A DNA stretch of 64,000 nt from the NCBI GenBank assembly GCA_001769215.1, contig MEOL01000033.1, positions 170,125 to 234,124 on the forward strand, given 5' to 3'. A program made the translations under genes and the position numbers. The DNA is from Bacteroidetes bacterium GWF2_41_31 (GTDB taxonomy: Bacteria > Bacteroidota > Bacteroidia > Bacteroidales > F082). Shown in pieces: positions 9,867-19,448 of this stretch. A model generated the notes under the pieces. That model saw only the letters and a list, made by a program, of their open reading frames with translations. It had not been told where the DNA came from and ran no database searches. Within the stretch, counting starts at the first letter, position 1. Every line of letters begins with the position of its first letter.

Positions 9867-12800
9867 ATGATGAAAAAAATTCTCGCTATAGATGACCTCC
9901 CCGATAACCTGATTACTATTAAAGCAATCATTAAAACATATTTACCTGATCATCAAATAATAACAGCCTCCTCCGGAGCCGAAGGAATTAGATTGGCCGC
10001 AAAAGAACAACCTGATATTATTTTGCTTGATATTATCATGCCGGGAATGGACGGGTATACAGTTTGTGAAAAGCTAAAATCCAATCCGACTACAAGCCGA
10101 ATACCGATCCTGATGGTCACTGCCATTAAATCCGATTCTGAGAGTCGGGTAAGAGGCCTGGAAACAGGTGCCGATGCTTTTTTGACGAAACCTTTCGACA
10201 TCCCTGAATTCGTTGCCCAGATTAACGTATTGTTTCGTGTTAAAGAATCGGAGGATCGCTCAATAAGTGAGAAAAACAATGTGAATCAAATCGTTCAGGC
10301 TCGGACGCAGGAACTCTTACTTGCCAATGAAAGACTCCGAAAGGAGATAGAAGACCGGAATCGCCTACAGCAAAAATTAATTGAAAGCAAAGATCGCCTC
10401 GAAACGATCATTAAAACTTCTCTTGATGGGTTTTGTTTGATAGACCTACAGGGAGAACTGATTGAGGTAAATGAAACCTATTGCCGCATGAGTGGATATA
10501 GTCGCAAGGAATTACTCACCATGAACGTTTGCGATGTTGAAGCAATCGAAACTCCCATCACTATTAAAGGGCATATCAGCAACATCCAAAAACTGGGCGA
10601 AACCCGGTTCGAAACTAAACACCGACGTAAGGATGGATGCTTTTTCGATGTGGAGGTTAGTATACAATACCAATCGAATGAAGGGGGACGGCTTGTTACC
10701 TTTTTAAAAGACATTAGCGAACACAAGAAAGCTAAACAGGAACTTATTGAAAAAGAAAACCGCTATCGGACATTGTTCAACGTGTCTCCCAGCGGAATAC
10801 TGTTAATGGACATGAATGGCGAAATTATTGATGTAAACGAGTCGTTTTGTCGGTCAGTTTTGTACGAAAGAAATGAACTAATTGGGAAAAATATTCTTTT
10901 CCTCGTCCCGGAAGAAAACATAGGTAATGTACCTGTTCATATACAAGAACTGGAGCAAGGAAAGATTTTAAAGCATGTTGTTAAAAACATAAAAAAAGAC
11001 GGCACCTTGTGTGATATGGAGTTGATGGAATCGTTGGTCACCTTACCTGATGGCAGAAGCGGGATACTATCAGCAGCAAACGATATCACTGAACGCCGAA
11101 AAACTGAAAACGAATTGCGCCAAAGTTATGAACAATATAGGATGTTACTCGACTTTGCCCCGGATGCCTTTTTCCACGGAGATGCCGAAGGAAATTTTAT
11201 TGCCGCCAATATTGCTGCTAACGAACTTACCGGCTTTAGCCGTGATGAGTTACTGAAAATGAACATGAAAGATTTATTTTCTGAAATGCAACTGAAAAAC
11301 CAGCCATTGAATTATCAATTACTAAAAGAGGGGCAAAAAATCAAAGCAATAAGGGAAGTAATCAAAAAGGATGGCTCCACCTTGTTTGTTGAGATGAATT
11401 CAAAAAAAATGATTAATGGCTCCTACCAGTCATTTTTTAGTGATATTACCGAGCGTATAAAGGCTGAAGAAGAGATGATAAAAAGCCGGGAGCGAGCCAG
11501 GTTACAGAGAAACGCCATCACCCGGATAGCGCTTGATGACCTGGTTTCTATTGGCGACTTAAACGGAACTTTCCAAATGCTAACCAAGGAAATGGCGACT
11601 ACCCTCCAAGTCGAAAGGGCTGGTATTTGGCTCTTTTCTGACAACAAAACTGAATTGCGTTGTGCCTCACTATACCATGGCATTTCCCAAAAGCATATTC
11701 CTGGATCGAGCTTGATAGTAGGTGATTTTCCACGCTATTTTGAAGCCATTCAAAATGAAAGCAGGGTTTTTACCAGTGATGCCCAAAACGATCCGCGTAC
11801 CAGTGAGTTTACTGATGCTTACTTTTATCCGCTTGGCATTACTTCACTGCTTGATGCCTGTGTACACATTGAAGGTGAGTTGATGGGCGTGGTATGTTTT
11901 GAACACTGTAGCGAAAAACGCAACTGGCACACGGATGAAGAATCGTTTGCCAGCACGGTGGCATCCATTGTGGCCCAGGCACTTATCAACAATAAGCGAA
12001 GACAGGCTGAACAATCATTGCGCGAAAGTGAATTAAAGTTCAGGCGACTTTTTGAAGATCTTGGTGATGCTGTGTTTGTGACAGAAATTGTTGGCGAGAA
12101 CGGTAAAATTTTAGAGGTCAATCTGGCAGCCGAAAAGCAAACAGGGTACACTAGGGCAGAACTTTTAAACAAAAATATTATCTGGGATATTGGTATTGGC
12201 AGTAGTTCAGAAATAGGCATCGAACTTTGGACTGATCACCTCTTAAAAGGGGAGAAAGTAAACGTGACCGAAAAAAAACGAAAAAAAGACGGAACCGAAT
12301 ACTGGACAGAAGTGGTGGTTACCCCCATTGAATATAAAGGAAAAAAAGCCAGTTTATCTATTAACCACGATATTACCGAGAGGAAACGTGCCGAACAAAT
12401 TCAACGGGTATTATATTATATATCAAAGGGGGTTACCTCAACAGATAATCTGAAGGAGTTTATCACACTGATCAGGCAAGAGCTGGAAAGTATCATCGAC
12501 ACGAGAAACTTCTTCGTTGCTTTCTACAGCGAAAAAACGGATGAACTTTCGTTTCCCGTTTATTTTGATGAAAATGACCATTATACCAACGCTCCAGCCC
12601 GAATGACGCTAAGCAAATATGTGATTGAAACAAAAAAGCCTCTATTGGCTAAAAATGACTTTAAAAAGAAACTGGCCTCAGAAGGTAAATTAATATTTGA
12701 AGATAGCCGCTCAAAGGTGTGGTTAGGTGTGCCTCTGAAAATAGAGGGCAGGGTAACAGGCGTGCTTGTATTGCAAAGTTATACCGACGAAAACGCTTAT

Positions 12801-13634
12801 ACTGAATCAGATTTAGGGATGTTCGAATTTATTGCCAATCAGATTGGTATTGCTATTGATCGAAAAAAAGCGGAGGAAGACTTATTTGTGGCTCTGGAAA
12901 AAGCGGAAGAAAGCGACCGGCTCAAATCGGCATTCCTGGCCAACATGAGCCACGAAATACGGACACCCATGAACGGGATACTGGGATTTGCCGAATTGCT
13001 GAAACGGCCCGGTTTGAATAGTGATAACCAGAAAAAATACATCGACATCATTGAAAAAAGCGGCAGGAGAATGCTCAATATCATCAACGACATTGTCGAT
13101 ATTTCAAAAATCGAAGCCGGGCAAATGAATGTATTTATATCTAGCACCAATATCTTCGAACAAATTAACGAAGTATTTACCTTTTTCAAACCTGAAGCCG
13201 CGTCGAAAGGTATCCGTTTATTGCTGGATGTCCCGTTATTCCTAAGGAATGAAACAATCAATACCGATCATGAAAAATTATTCGCCATTCTGACCAACCT
13301 GGCAAAAAATGCCATTAAATATACCCATGAAGGGAAAATTGAAATGGGGTATAAAACGGTATCGATGATTCATGAATCATCGATACATGAACCATCGGTA
13401 CTGTTTTTTGTGAAAGATACAGGCATCGGTGTGCCGGTCGACAGACAAGCAGCCATTTTCGATCGGTTTATACAAGCCGATATTGCCGACACCCAAGCCT
13501 ATGAAGGCGCGGGTCTGGGACTAGCCATTACTAAAGCATACGTGGAAATGTTGGGTGGGAAAATTTGGATCGAGAGCCCTCCTGCCGGGCAGGAATGTGG
13601 CTCCGCGTTTTTCTTTACAATCCCGCAGCTGTGA
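9867..13634 (+). CDS. Cytoplasmic sensor kinase: REC - three PAS - GAF - PAS - GAF - HisKA - HATPase
   Basis: A 1255-residue protein starting with tandem ATGs at 9867 and 9870. Order: N-terminal receiver (residues 1-130, acceptor Asp55 in LLDIIMPG), a short coiled coil, PAS domains at about 175-295, 300-415 and 420-535 (each closing with a DITE/DISE-type PAC end), GAF (about 560-705), PAS (about 725-850), GAF (about 860-1005), HisKA with SHEIRTP (His1029) and HATPase_c to the C-terminus. No membrane helices are seen. Unlike the other kinases the receiver is at the front, as in response-regulator-coupled sensors that take phosphate from another kinase, plausibly the four-receiver kinase upstream (inference). 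The second GAF and kinase core are very similar to those of the first gene in the window. Confidence 0.92.
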   Translation: MMKKILAIDDLPDNLITIKAIIKTYLPDHQIITASSGAEGIRLAAKEQPDIILLDIIMPGMDGYTVCEKLKSNPTTSRIPILMVTAIKSDSESRVRGLETGADAFLTKPFDIPEFVAQINVLFRVKESEDRSISEKNNVNQIVQARTQELLLANERLRKEIEDRNRLQQKLIESKDRLETIIKTSLDGFCLIDLQGELIEVNETYCRMSGYSRKELLTMNVCDVEAIETPITIKGHISNIQKLGETRFETKHRRKDGCFFDVEVSIQYQSNEGGRLVTFLKDISEHKKAKQELIEKENRYRTLFNVSPSGILLMDMNGEIIDVNESFCRSVLYERNELIGKNILFLVPEENIGNVPVHIQELEQGKILKHVVKNIKKDGTLCDMELMESLVTLPDGRSGILSAANDITERRKTENELRQSYEQYRMLLDFAPDAFFHGDAEGNFIAANIAANELTGFSRDELLKMNMKDLFSEMQLKNQPLNYQLLKEGQKIKAIREVIKKDGSTLFVEMNSKKMINGSYQSFFSDITERIKAEEEMIKSRERARLQRNAITRIALDDLVSIGDLNGTFQMLTKEMATTLQVERAGIWLFSDNKTELRCASLYHGISQKHIPGSSLIVGDFPRYFEAIQNESRVFTSDAQNDPRTSEFTDAYFYPLGITSLLDACVHIEGELMGVVCFEHCSEKRNWHTDEESFASTVASIVAQALINNKRRQAEQSLRESELKFRRLFEDLGDAVFVTEIVGENGKILEVNLAAEKQTGYTRAELLNKNIIWDIGIGSSSEIGIELWTDHLLKGEKVNVTEKKRKKDGTEYWTEVVVTPIEYKGKKASLSINHDITERKRAEQIQRVLYYISKGVTSTDNLKEFITLIRQELESIIDTRNFFVAFYSEKTDELSFPVYFDENDHYTNAPARMTLSKYVIETKKPLLAKNDFKKKLASEGKLIFEDSRSKVWLGVPLKIEGRVTGVLVLQSYTDENAYTESDLGMFEFIANQIGIAIDRKKAEEDLFVALEKAEESDRLKSAFLANMSHEIRTPMNGILGFAELLKRPGLNSDNQKKYIDIIEKSGRRMLNIINDIVDISKIEAGQMNVFISSTNIFEQINEVFTFFKPEAASKGIRLLLDVPLFLRNETINTDHEKLFAILTNLAKNAIKYTHEGKIEMGYKTVSMIHESSIHEPSVLFFVKDTGIGVPVDRQAAIFDRFIQADIADTQAYEGAGLGLAITKAYVEMLGGKIWIESPPAGQECGSAFFFTIPQL
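13360..13397. repeat. Intragenic nested palindrome in kinase ATPase domain (copy 3)
   Basis: Bases 13360-13385 form a perfect 26-base palindrome centred on GATTCATGAATC, followed by a degenerate half copy (CATGAACCATCGGTA) that pairs with the left flank. It is read in frame as SMIHESSIHEPSV just before VKDTGIGVP, the same position as copies 1 and 2. Confidence 0.85.
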
Positions 13635-13843
13635 TCATTGTATTATAAAACGCTTGAATCAGGCTATTTTAGCCGAGTTGATCTGCATGTTTTGTTCATC
13701 CGCCAGATATACGGAAGATGGGTTCTAAAAGTAAAAAACTGTCTAAATTTTTTACGTAAGGAAATGAGATGGGTTAATATTCTAATTATTTGTTCCACCA
13801 GAGTCATACGTTTCAAACAAATAAAATGATTCTAATAATCATA

Positions 13844-13865
13844 TTTGGCTCCTGACGGAGCCAAA
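13844..13865. terminator. Bidirectional intrinsic-type hairpin between convergent genes
   Basis: A perfect 9-base stem TTTGGCTCC / GGAGCCAAA with a 4-base loop lies between the kinase on the plus strand and cysC on the minus strand. T- and A-rich flanks on both sides suit termination in either direction. Confidence 0.7.
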
Positions 13866-13886
13866 AGCAAAATATAGACAATTTTA

Positions 13887-14498
13887 TTAAAACTTTTTGT
13901 ATTGTATTAATGGAAGGATAATTTCTAATCCCTGAGCAACCGATTCGGCAATGGTTGGGGTATCTGTTTTAAGCTCAATATCAGGATGCTCAGGTGGTTC
14001 AAATGGTGCACCAATCCCAGTGAAATTTCTTATTTCACCAGCCCTTGCTTTTTGATATAACCCTTTGGTATCTCTTTTCTCGCATACTGCCAGCGAGGCA
14101 TTTACATATACCTCAATAAAATTTTCACTACCGATGATGTCTCTGGCCATTTGCCTGATTTTTTTTGTCGGGCTGATAAAACTGTTGATGCAAATAATTC
14201 CACAGTCCAAAAAAAGTTTAGAAACCTCCGCAATCCGCCTGATATTCTCGAATCGGTCATCTTCACTAAAGCCAAGGTTGTTATTTATCCCGGTACGGAC
14301 ATTGTCACCGTCTAAAATCTGGGTAAGATACCCCATTTTATTGAGTTCTATTTCAAATTGGCGGGCGATGGTTGTTTTGCCTGCGCCTGAAAGACCTGTC
14401 AGCCAAATTACCCTTGAGTTCTGCCTTAGCAGCCGCTCTTTTGCCTGACGATCAAGTATTTGATTAAATGTGGGATGTTTGTTCCTAGATTCTTCCAT
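13887..14498 (-). CDS. cysC: Adenylyl-sulfate (APS) kinase
   Basis: Phosphorylates adenosine 5'-phosphosulfate with ATP to give PAPS. The 203-residue length is normal. The P-loop GLSGAGKT is at residues 35-42, followed by LDGDNVRTG (substrate loop), the FSEDDR and NIRR region, the conserved ...INSFISP segment and the KARAGEIRNFTGIGAPFE motif near the C-terminus. No cysD/cysN sulfate adenylyltransferase or sulfotransferase gene is next to it, so whether it serves assimilation or sulfation cannot be told from here. It is a single-gene unit, convergent with the kinase cluster. Confidence 0.95.
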   Translation of the reverse strand: MEESRNKHPTFNQILDRQAKERLLRQNSRVIWLTGLSGAGKTTIARQFEIELNKMGYLTQILDGDNVRTGINNNLGFSEDDRFENIRRIAEVSKLFLDCGIICINSFISPTKKIRQMARDIIGSENFIEVYVNASLAVCEKRDTKGLYQKARAGEIRNFTGIGAPFEPPEHPDIELKTDTPTIAESVAQGLEIILPLIQYKKF

Positions 14499-14673
14499 AC
14501 GTTTAGTGCGTGAAATTATGTGTGAATTTTCTAACCAATGTTATCAGAACAGAAAATAAATTTTGATGGTTTTATTGATTTTACAAAATTAGATTTTTAT
14601 TTAAAAGATGGATTAATTTAGTCATGTGCCTGGGTGTCCAATTCCTTATTAAGTGTTAAGGAAACAACGGGAA

Positions 14674-14883
14674 TCAGTCTAAAATGTTTTGAACTCTCCC
14701 TACCTCCCCTGTTTCCAGCATCACTTTTATTCCACGGGTATGGTTGGCCGATTTGGTAAGTATTCTTTTGACGTACCCTTCGGTTAACTCACCTGAACGT
14801 TGGTGGTGTTTCTGAACAATTTCCACTTTCATCCCTACCTGAATATGAGCCCTGATCCGGCCATCCTTCTGAATATTCTCCAT
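14674..14883 (-). CDS. ywbE: YwbE family small protein (DUF2196)
   Basis: A 69-residue protein with the family pattern IQVGMKVEIVQKHHQRSGEL, followed by T-G-V-K-R-I-L-T and GIKVMLETGEVGRVQ. These proteins are short beta-rich, KOW-like polypeptides of unknown function, widespread in Firmicutes and Bacteroidota. The start at 14883 gives the complete family length. It is separate from cysC by about 175 bases with no recognisable signal. Confidence 0.9.
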   Translation of the reverse strand: MENIQKDGRIRAHIQVGMKVEIVQKHHQRSGELTEGYVKRILTKSANHTRGIKVMLETGEVGRVQNILD

Positions 14884-15089
14884 GATTAACTACAAATATT
14901 AATATAATAAGTTGATGCCATTTAAACCGCAGAACAGGTTATCGAAGCAAATCCCTGAACCATCAAATAGAAAATGACTTTATTACTGCTCGACAAAGGT
15001 AGATTTTCCTGCCTATCGGCGATTATCAACCCATATAAAAATCTTGTGGGGTCGATTCAATTCCGCTGTAAACAGGCTTCAAATTCAGT

Positions 15090-15097
15090 TATCTTTG
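15090..15097 (+). promoter_or_regulatory. Bacteroidota-type -7 promoter element for ettA
   Basis: TATCTTTG matches the TAnnTTTG consensus and lies 22 bases before the ettA ATG. That places the transcript start close to 15104 and leaves a very short leader. No clear -33 TTTG was found. Confidence 0.6.
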
Positions 15098-15119
15098 CAC
15101 TTTCAAAAATCATACGACA

Positions 15120-16793
15120 ATGGCAGACGATAAAAAGATCATCTTTTCGATGGTGGGTGTTGGAAAAGTGGTTCCACCAAACAAAGAAATCCTCAAAGAT
15201 ATTTACCTCTCCTTTTTCTATGGAGCAAAAATAGGTATCATCGGTTTGAACGGTTCCGGGAAATCAACCTTACTGCGCATTATTGCTGGTGTTGACAAAT
15301 CATTCAATGGTGAGGTTGTGTTTTTAAAGGGATTTTCCGTAGGAATGCTGGAGCAGGAGCCCCTATTGGACAACCAAAAAACGGTTCGTCAAGTGGTTGA
15401 AGAAGGTGTACAGGAGGTGGTGAATCTACTTAAGGAGTACGAAGCCATCAATCTTAAGTTTTCGGAACCGATGTCGGACGAAGAAATGGACAAGGTCATA
15501 CAACGACAGGGAGAACTAACCGAATTAATTGAACAACACAACGGATGGGAACTTGACACCCGTCTGGAAAGGGCCATGGACGCACTCAGGTGTCCCGAAG
15601 AAAACAAAATGGTGGGTGTATTGTCGGGCGGCGAACGCCGCAGGGTGGCTTTGTGCCGACTGTTATTACAGGAACCGGATATCCTGCTTCTTGATGAGCC
15701 CACCAATCACCTGGATGCCGAATCGGTTGAATGGCTCGAAAATCATTTAAAACAATACAAGGGAACAGTCATTGCTGTTACCCACGACCGGTATTTTCTG
15801 GATAATGTGGCCGGATGGATTCTTGAGCTTGACCGTGGCAAAGGAATTCCATGGAAAGGGAATTATTCCAGTTGGCTGGAACAAAAATCCAAACGCATGG
15901 AAATGGAGGAAAAAACAGCCAGTAAACACCGAAAAACCCTTGAGCGGGAGCTGGAATGGGTGCGCATGGCTCCCAAAGCACGACATGCTAAATCAAAAGC
16001 AAGGGTCTCCAATTACCAAAAATTACTCACCGAGGACAAGAATGAAAAAGTGGAGCAACTCGAGCTTTTTATCCCCAATGGTCCGCGTTTGGGTAGCAAA
16101 GTAATCGAGGTGAAAGGTCTCCGAAAAGGCTATGACGATAAACTTCTGTTCGACGACCTGGATTTTAGCCTGCCTCCGGGTGGAATTGTGGGCGTGATTG
16201 GTCCTAATGGTGCCGGAAAAACGACTTTGTTCCGGTTGATCATGGGTCTTGAGAAACCCGATCAGGGCTCCTTTGAGGTAGGTGAAACCGTTGAAATTGG
16301 GTATGTTGATCAAACACATGAAGAAATTGATCCCGAAAAAAATGTATGGGAGGTCATTTCCGGTGGCCACGACATCATCAAACTGGGCAGTAAAAGCATG
16401 AACTCCCGCGCCTACGTATCCCGTTTCAATTTTAGCGGCACCGACCAGGGCAAAAAAGTGGGCGTGCTTTCAGGTGGAGAACGAAACCGACTTCACCTGG
16501 CCATGACACTCAAAAAAGAAGCCAATGTATTGCTCCTGGACGAACCCACGAATGATATCGATGTAAACACGCTTCGTGCGCTGGAAGAAGGCCTTGAAAA
16601 CTTTGCCGGATGTGCCGTGGTGATTTCCCACGACAGGTGGTTCCTCGACCGCATTGCCACACATATTTTAGCCTTTGAAGGAGATTCAAAAGTGGTTTAC
16701 TTCGAAGGATCGTATTCTGAATATGAGGAAAGTAAGAAAAAGCGTTTGGGTGATGTAACTCCGAAACGTTTGAGGTACAGGAAATTAAGTTAA
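15120..16793 (+). CDS. ettA: Energy-dependent translational throttle protein EttA (ABC-F ATPase)
   Basis: An ABC-F protein that binds the ribosomal E site and gates entry into the elongation cycle according to ATP/ADP ratio. It has two ATP-binding cassettes in one chain: Walker A GLNGSGKS at residue 42 with signature LSGGERRR and Walker B LLLDEPTNHLD, then Walker A GPNGAGKT at residue 361 with LSGGERNR and LLLDEPTNDID. The long charged linker (about 245-320) between them is the P-site tRNA interaction motif. The 557-residue length and C-terminus without an extra domain fit EttA better than Uup or drug-resistance ABC-F proteins. mnmH follows after 36 bases on the same strand. Confidence 0.94.
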   Translation: MADDKKIIFSMVGVGKVVPPNKEILKDIYLSFFYGAKIGIIGLNGSGKSTLLRIIAGVDKSFNGEVVFLKGFSVGMLEQEPLLDNQKTVRQVVEEGVQEVVNLLKEYEAINLKFSEPMSDEEMDKVIQRQGELTELIEQHNGWELDTRLERAMDALRCPEENKMVGVLSGGERRRVALCRLLLQEPDILLLDEPTNHLDAESVEWLENHLKQYKGTVIAVTHDRYFLDNVAGWILELDRGKGIPWKGNYSSWLEQKSKRMEMEEKTASKHRKTLERELEWVRMAPKARHAKSKARVSNYQKLLTEDKNEKVEQLELFIPNGPRLGSKVIEVKGLRKGYDDKLLFDDLDFSLPPGGIVGVIGPNGAGKTTLFRLIMGLEKPDQGSFEVGETVEIGYVDQTHEEIDPEKNVWEVISGGHDIIKLGSKSMNSRAYVSRFNFSGTDQGKKVGVLSGGERNRLHLAMTLKKEANVLLLDEPTNDIDVNTLRALEEGLENFAGCAVVISHDRWFLDRIATHILAFEGDSKVVYFEGSYSEYEESKKKRLGDVTPKRLRYRKLS

Positions 16794-16829
16794 GCTGAAT
16801 GAATTTTACCAGACTTATTTTTTAGTGCA

Positions 16830-17867
16830 GTGGAAAAAGACCCTGACATCATATCCATTGCTGAATATTACCAAAAATATTCCAATCTGGCGATCATCGA
16901 TGTTCGTTCGCCCGGAGAATTTACCAAAGGTCATATTCCGGGTGCTACCAATATCCCTTTATTTTCGGATGCTGAGCGGGCCAAGGTGGGAACTGCCTAT
17001 GTGCGCCAATCCAAGGAAATCGCCATGAATATTGGGTTAAAAATAGTGAAACCCAAGCTGGAGTATTTTATCGAAGAATCCGAAAAAGTGGCACCTTCCG
17101 GTGAAGTGGTGGTACATTGCTGGCGTGGTGGAATGCGTAGCCAATCCTTCGCGCGTCATCTTTCTGAAAATGGATTTCATTCCATTCGGGTCATCGAAGG
17201 TGGATATAAGTCATTCAGGAATTATGTGCTTCATTTTTTCGAATATCCATTCAAACTCACCATTCTGGGTGGCTATACCGGCAGTGGTAAAACAATGATT
17301 TTGAAATATCTGCAAGAGCAATCATTACAGGTGGTTGATTTGGAAGGTGTGGCTCATCACCGCGGCTCTGCTTTTGGAGGTATCGAAATGGGAAAGCAAC
17401 CCACAGGAGAACAATTTGAAAACAATCTGTTTGAAGAGATGAGGCATCTGGATCAGAATGCCACCATTTGGATGGAAGATGAAAGCCACCATATCGGATC
17501 GGTTTTTATTCCACTTGGGTTATTCAAACAGATAGAAAAAAGTGAAGTTTATTTTCTGGATATCAAAAAGGAAAAACGGGCAGAATACCTTGTGCAGGAA
17601 TATGCCGGACTGGATAAAAAGGAACTCGCACTGTCCATCCGAAAAATAACCAAACGGTTGGGTTACGACAGGGCGAAAAAAGCCCTTGAATATCTTGAAA
17701 ACAACAACTTTTATGAGGTAGCCATAACGGCTCTCACCTACTACGACAAGTATTATCTGGGGGGACTTTCCTTACGCAAATCAGGATCGGTTCATCGGTT
17801 GGAATGCAATGAAGTGGATACTCAAAAAAATGCCCGAATCCTATTAATGACAGCATCTTATGAATGA
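16830..17867 (+). CDS. mnmH: tRNA 2-selenouridine synthase (SelU/MnmH)
   Basis: Converts 2-thiouridine at the wobble position of certain tRNAs to 2-selenouridine using selenophosphate, through a geranylated intermediate. An N-terminal rhodanese domain carries the active Cys97 in [13 protein letters not shown], followed by a P-loop domain with GGYTGSGKT at 147-155. The 345-residue length is normal. It starts at a GTG (16830); no ATG gives a full rhodanese domain. It overlaps the start of selD by 8 bases, which links it directly to the supplier of selenophosphate. Confidence 0.95.
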   Translation: MEKDPDIISIAEYYQKYSNLAIIDVRSPGEFTKGHIPGATNIPLFSDAERAKVGTAYVRQSKEIAMNIGLKIVKPKLEYFIEESEKVAPSGEVVVHCWRGGMRSQSFARHLSENGFHSIRVIEGGYKSFRNYVLHFFEYPFKLTILGGYTGSGKTMILKYLQEQSLQVVDLEGVAHHRGSAFGGIEMGKQPTGEQFENNLFEEMRHLDQNATIWMEDESHHIGSVFIPLGLFKQIEKSEVYFLDIKKEKRAEYLVQEYAGLDKKELALSIRKITKRLGYDRAKKALEYLENNNFYEVAITALTYYDKYYLGGLSLRKSGSVHRLECNEVDTQKNARILLMTASYE

Positions 17868-18897
17868 AATTATCAGGTTAACTCAATATAGCCACGGAGC
17901 AGGTTGTGGTTGCAAGATTTCTCCAAAAGTATTGGATACCATCTTAAAAACCGAAGTTATGCAGGATATCGACAAAAATTTGCTTGTCGGAAACGACAGC
18001 CGCGACGATGCGGCTGTTTATGATCTGGGTGACGGAACAGCCATCATCAGTACCACCGATTTTTTCCTTCCCATTGTGGACGATCCGTTTGCCTTTGGAA
18101 AAATTGCGGCTGTAAATGCCATCAGCGATGTGTATGCCATGGGCGGAACACCGCTTTTGGCCATCGCCATCCTGGGCTGGCCCGTAGACAAGATACCGCC
18201 GGAAATAGCCTCTCAGGTGATGGAAGGAGGACGGGCAGCCTGTAAAGAAGCGGGCATCATGCTGGCCGGAGGGCATAGCATCGATAATCCCGAACCTGTT
18301 TTCGGACTGGCCGTTACCGGAAGAATCGATATTTCGAAATTAAAAAAGAACAACAGCGCCAAACCTGGTTCAAAACTGTACCTGACCAAGTCGCTTGGTG
18401 TTGGTATTTTGGCTACCGCCCAGAAACAGGGAATTCTGAAAGAGGAACACCAGTTTATCGCCCGCGATTCGATGATGATTCTGAATAAAGTAGGTGCCCG
18501 CCTGGCAGACATCGAAGGCGTAAATGCCATGACAGATGTAACCGGATTTGGATTGCTGGGTCACCTGCTCGAATTGTGTGAGGGAAGCGGTGTATCAGCG
18601 GTTATTGACTATAAAAAGGTGCCCATATTTGCTGAAGCAATCGAATATTTGAATGAAGGGGCTATTCCCGGGGGAACCAACAGGAACTGGGACAGTTATG
18701 GGCACAAGTTGAAATTGAAAGATGAGGAACAAAAAAATATTTTATGTGACCCTCAAACCAGTGGCGGACTGTTAATTTCTGTTGATGAAAATTATTCCGA
18801 AGAGGTCGAGGCACTGCTGAAGGGAGAAAAACTGATCTCCCATTCATTTGGTTACCTGACAGATAAAGACGTGGAATTAATCAAGGTTATTCTCTAG
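17860..18897 (+). CDS. selD: Selenide, water dikinase (selenophosphate synthase), cysteine form
   Basis: Makes selenophosphate from selenide and ATP. The N-terminal Gly-rich loop [10 protein letters not shown] contains Cys16 and Lys19, matching catalytic Cys17 and Lys20 of E. coli SelD, so this is the cysteine and not the selenocysteine form. The AIRS-like fold is supported by [20 protein letters not shown] and the C-terminal DPQTSGGLL motif. It is 345 residues long, translationally coupled to mnmH by an 8-base overlap. No selA, selB or selC is visible in this window, so the local use of selenophosphate is tRNA selenouridine. Confidence 0.96.
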   Translation: MNEIIRLTQYSHGAGCGCKISPKVLDTILKTEVMQDIDKNLLVGNDSRDDAAVYDLGDGTAIISTTDFFLPIVDDPFAFGKIAAVNAISDVYAMGGTPLLAIAILGWPVDKIPPEIASQVMEGGRAACKEAGIMLAGGHSIDNPEPVFGLAVTGRIDISKLKKNNSAKPGSKLYLTKSLGVGILATAQKQGILKEEHQFIARDSMMILNKVGARLADIEGVNAMTDVTGFGLLGHLLELCEGSGVSAVIDYKKVPIFAEAIEYLNEGAIPGGTNRNWDSYGHKLKLKDEEQKNILCDPQTSGGLLISVDENYSEEVEALLKGEKLISHSFGYLTDKDVELIKVIL

Positions 18898-19014
18898 CAT
18901 TGTGGAAATGAGACATTCCTGGCGGAAATAAATCCACTTGAAAGTGAGTTTATCCAAACAATTAGGCCACCTTAGCTAATGACACTATTAGAATTCTAAG
19001 TTGATTTTAATTTA

Positions 19015-19022
19015 TATCTTTG
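19015..19022 (+). promoter_or_regulatory. Bacteroidota-type -7 element before the HEPN/nucleotidyltransferase pair
   Basis: TATCTTTG (TAnnTTTG) ends 18 bases before the ATG at 19041. No good -33 element was seen at the usual distance. Confidence 0.5.
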
Positions 19023-19040
19023 AAGACAAATTAGCTTAAA

Positions 19041-19448
19041 ATGACTGAGAACAATACAAATATTAATGTCGAAAAAATTGTAAAACACTGGATTGAAACC
19101 TCGGAAGAAGATTATCAAACAATGATAACCTTATTTAATTCAAAAAAATACAGTTGGGCATTATTTCTCGGACATATTTCAACAGAAAAATTACTCAAAG
19201 CATTATATGTAAAAAGATTTAAGAAACATGCCCCTCTTACCCACAACCTCTATAGACTTGCTGAACAACTTGATATAAAACTCGCAGATGAATACGCAGA
19301 TTGGTTGGATGAAATTACTTCTTTTAACATAAATGCCAGATATGATGATTATAAACGAGAATTTCTCACAATATGTACACCAGAGTATACAATGAGTTGG
19401 ATTGATAAAATTAAAATTTTAAGGATATGGATAGAAAAGATGCTATAA
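19041..19448 (+). CDS. HEPN domain protein of a HEPN-nucleotidyltransferase pair
   Basis: A 135-residue, all-helical protein of the HEPN family (PF05168 type). Typical marks are an early W-x-E-T/S-x-E-D segment, HISTEKLLKALYV, the P-L-T-H-N-L block and ARYDDYKREF. The canonical ribonuclease motif Rx4-6H is not clearly present: the nearest arginine and histidines are Rx3H and Rx8H. It may therefore be a non-catalytic or divergent HEPN rather than a typical HepT toxin. It overlaps the downstream nucleotidyltransferase by 22 bases, the arrangement of MntA-HepT-like modules, where the nucleotidyltransferase modifies and silences the HEPN partner. Confidence 0.85.
   Translation: MTENNTNINVEKIVKHWIETSEEDYQTMITLFNSKKYSWALFLGHISTEKLLKALYVKRFKKHAPLTHNLYRLAEQLDIKLADEYADWLDEITSFNINARYDDYKREFLTICTPEYTMSWIDKIKILRIWIEKML

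Noticed and set aside
13638..13829. Frame of 63 codons after the last kinase
   Set aside because: No start signal, family resemblance or conserved-looking composition; it ends near the terminator between convergent genes.
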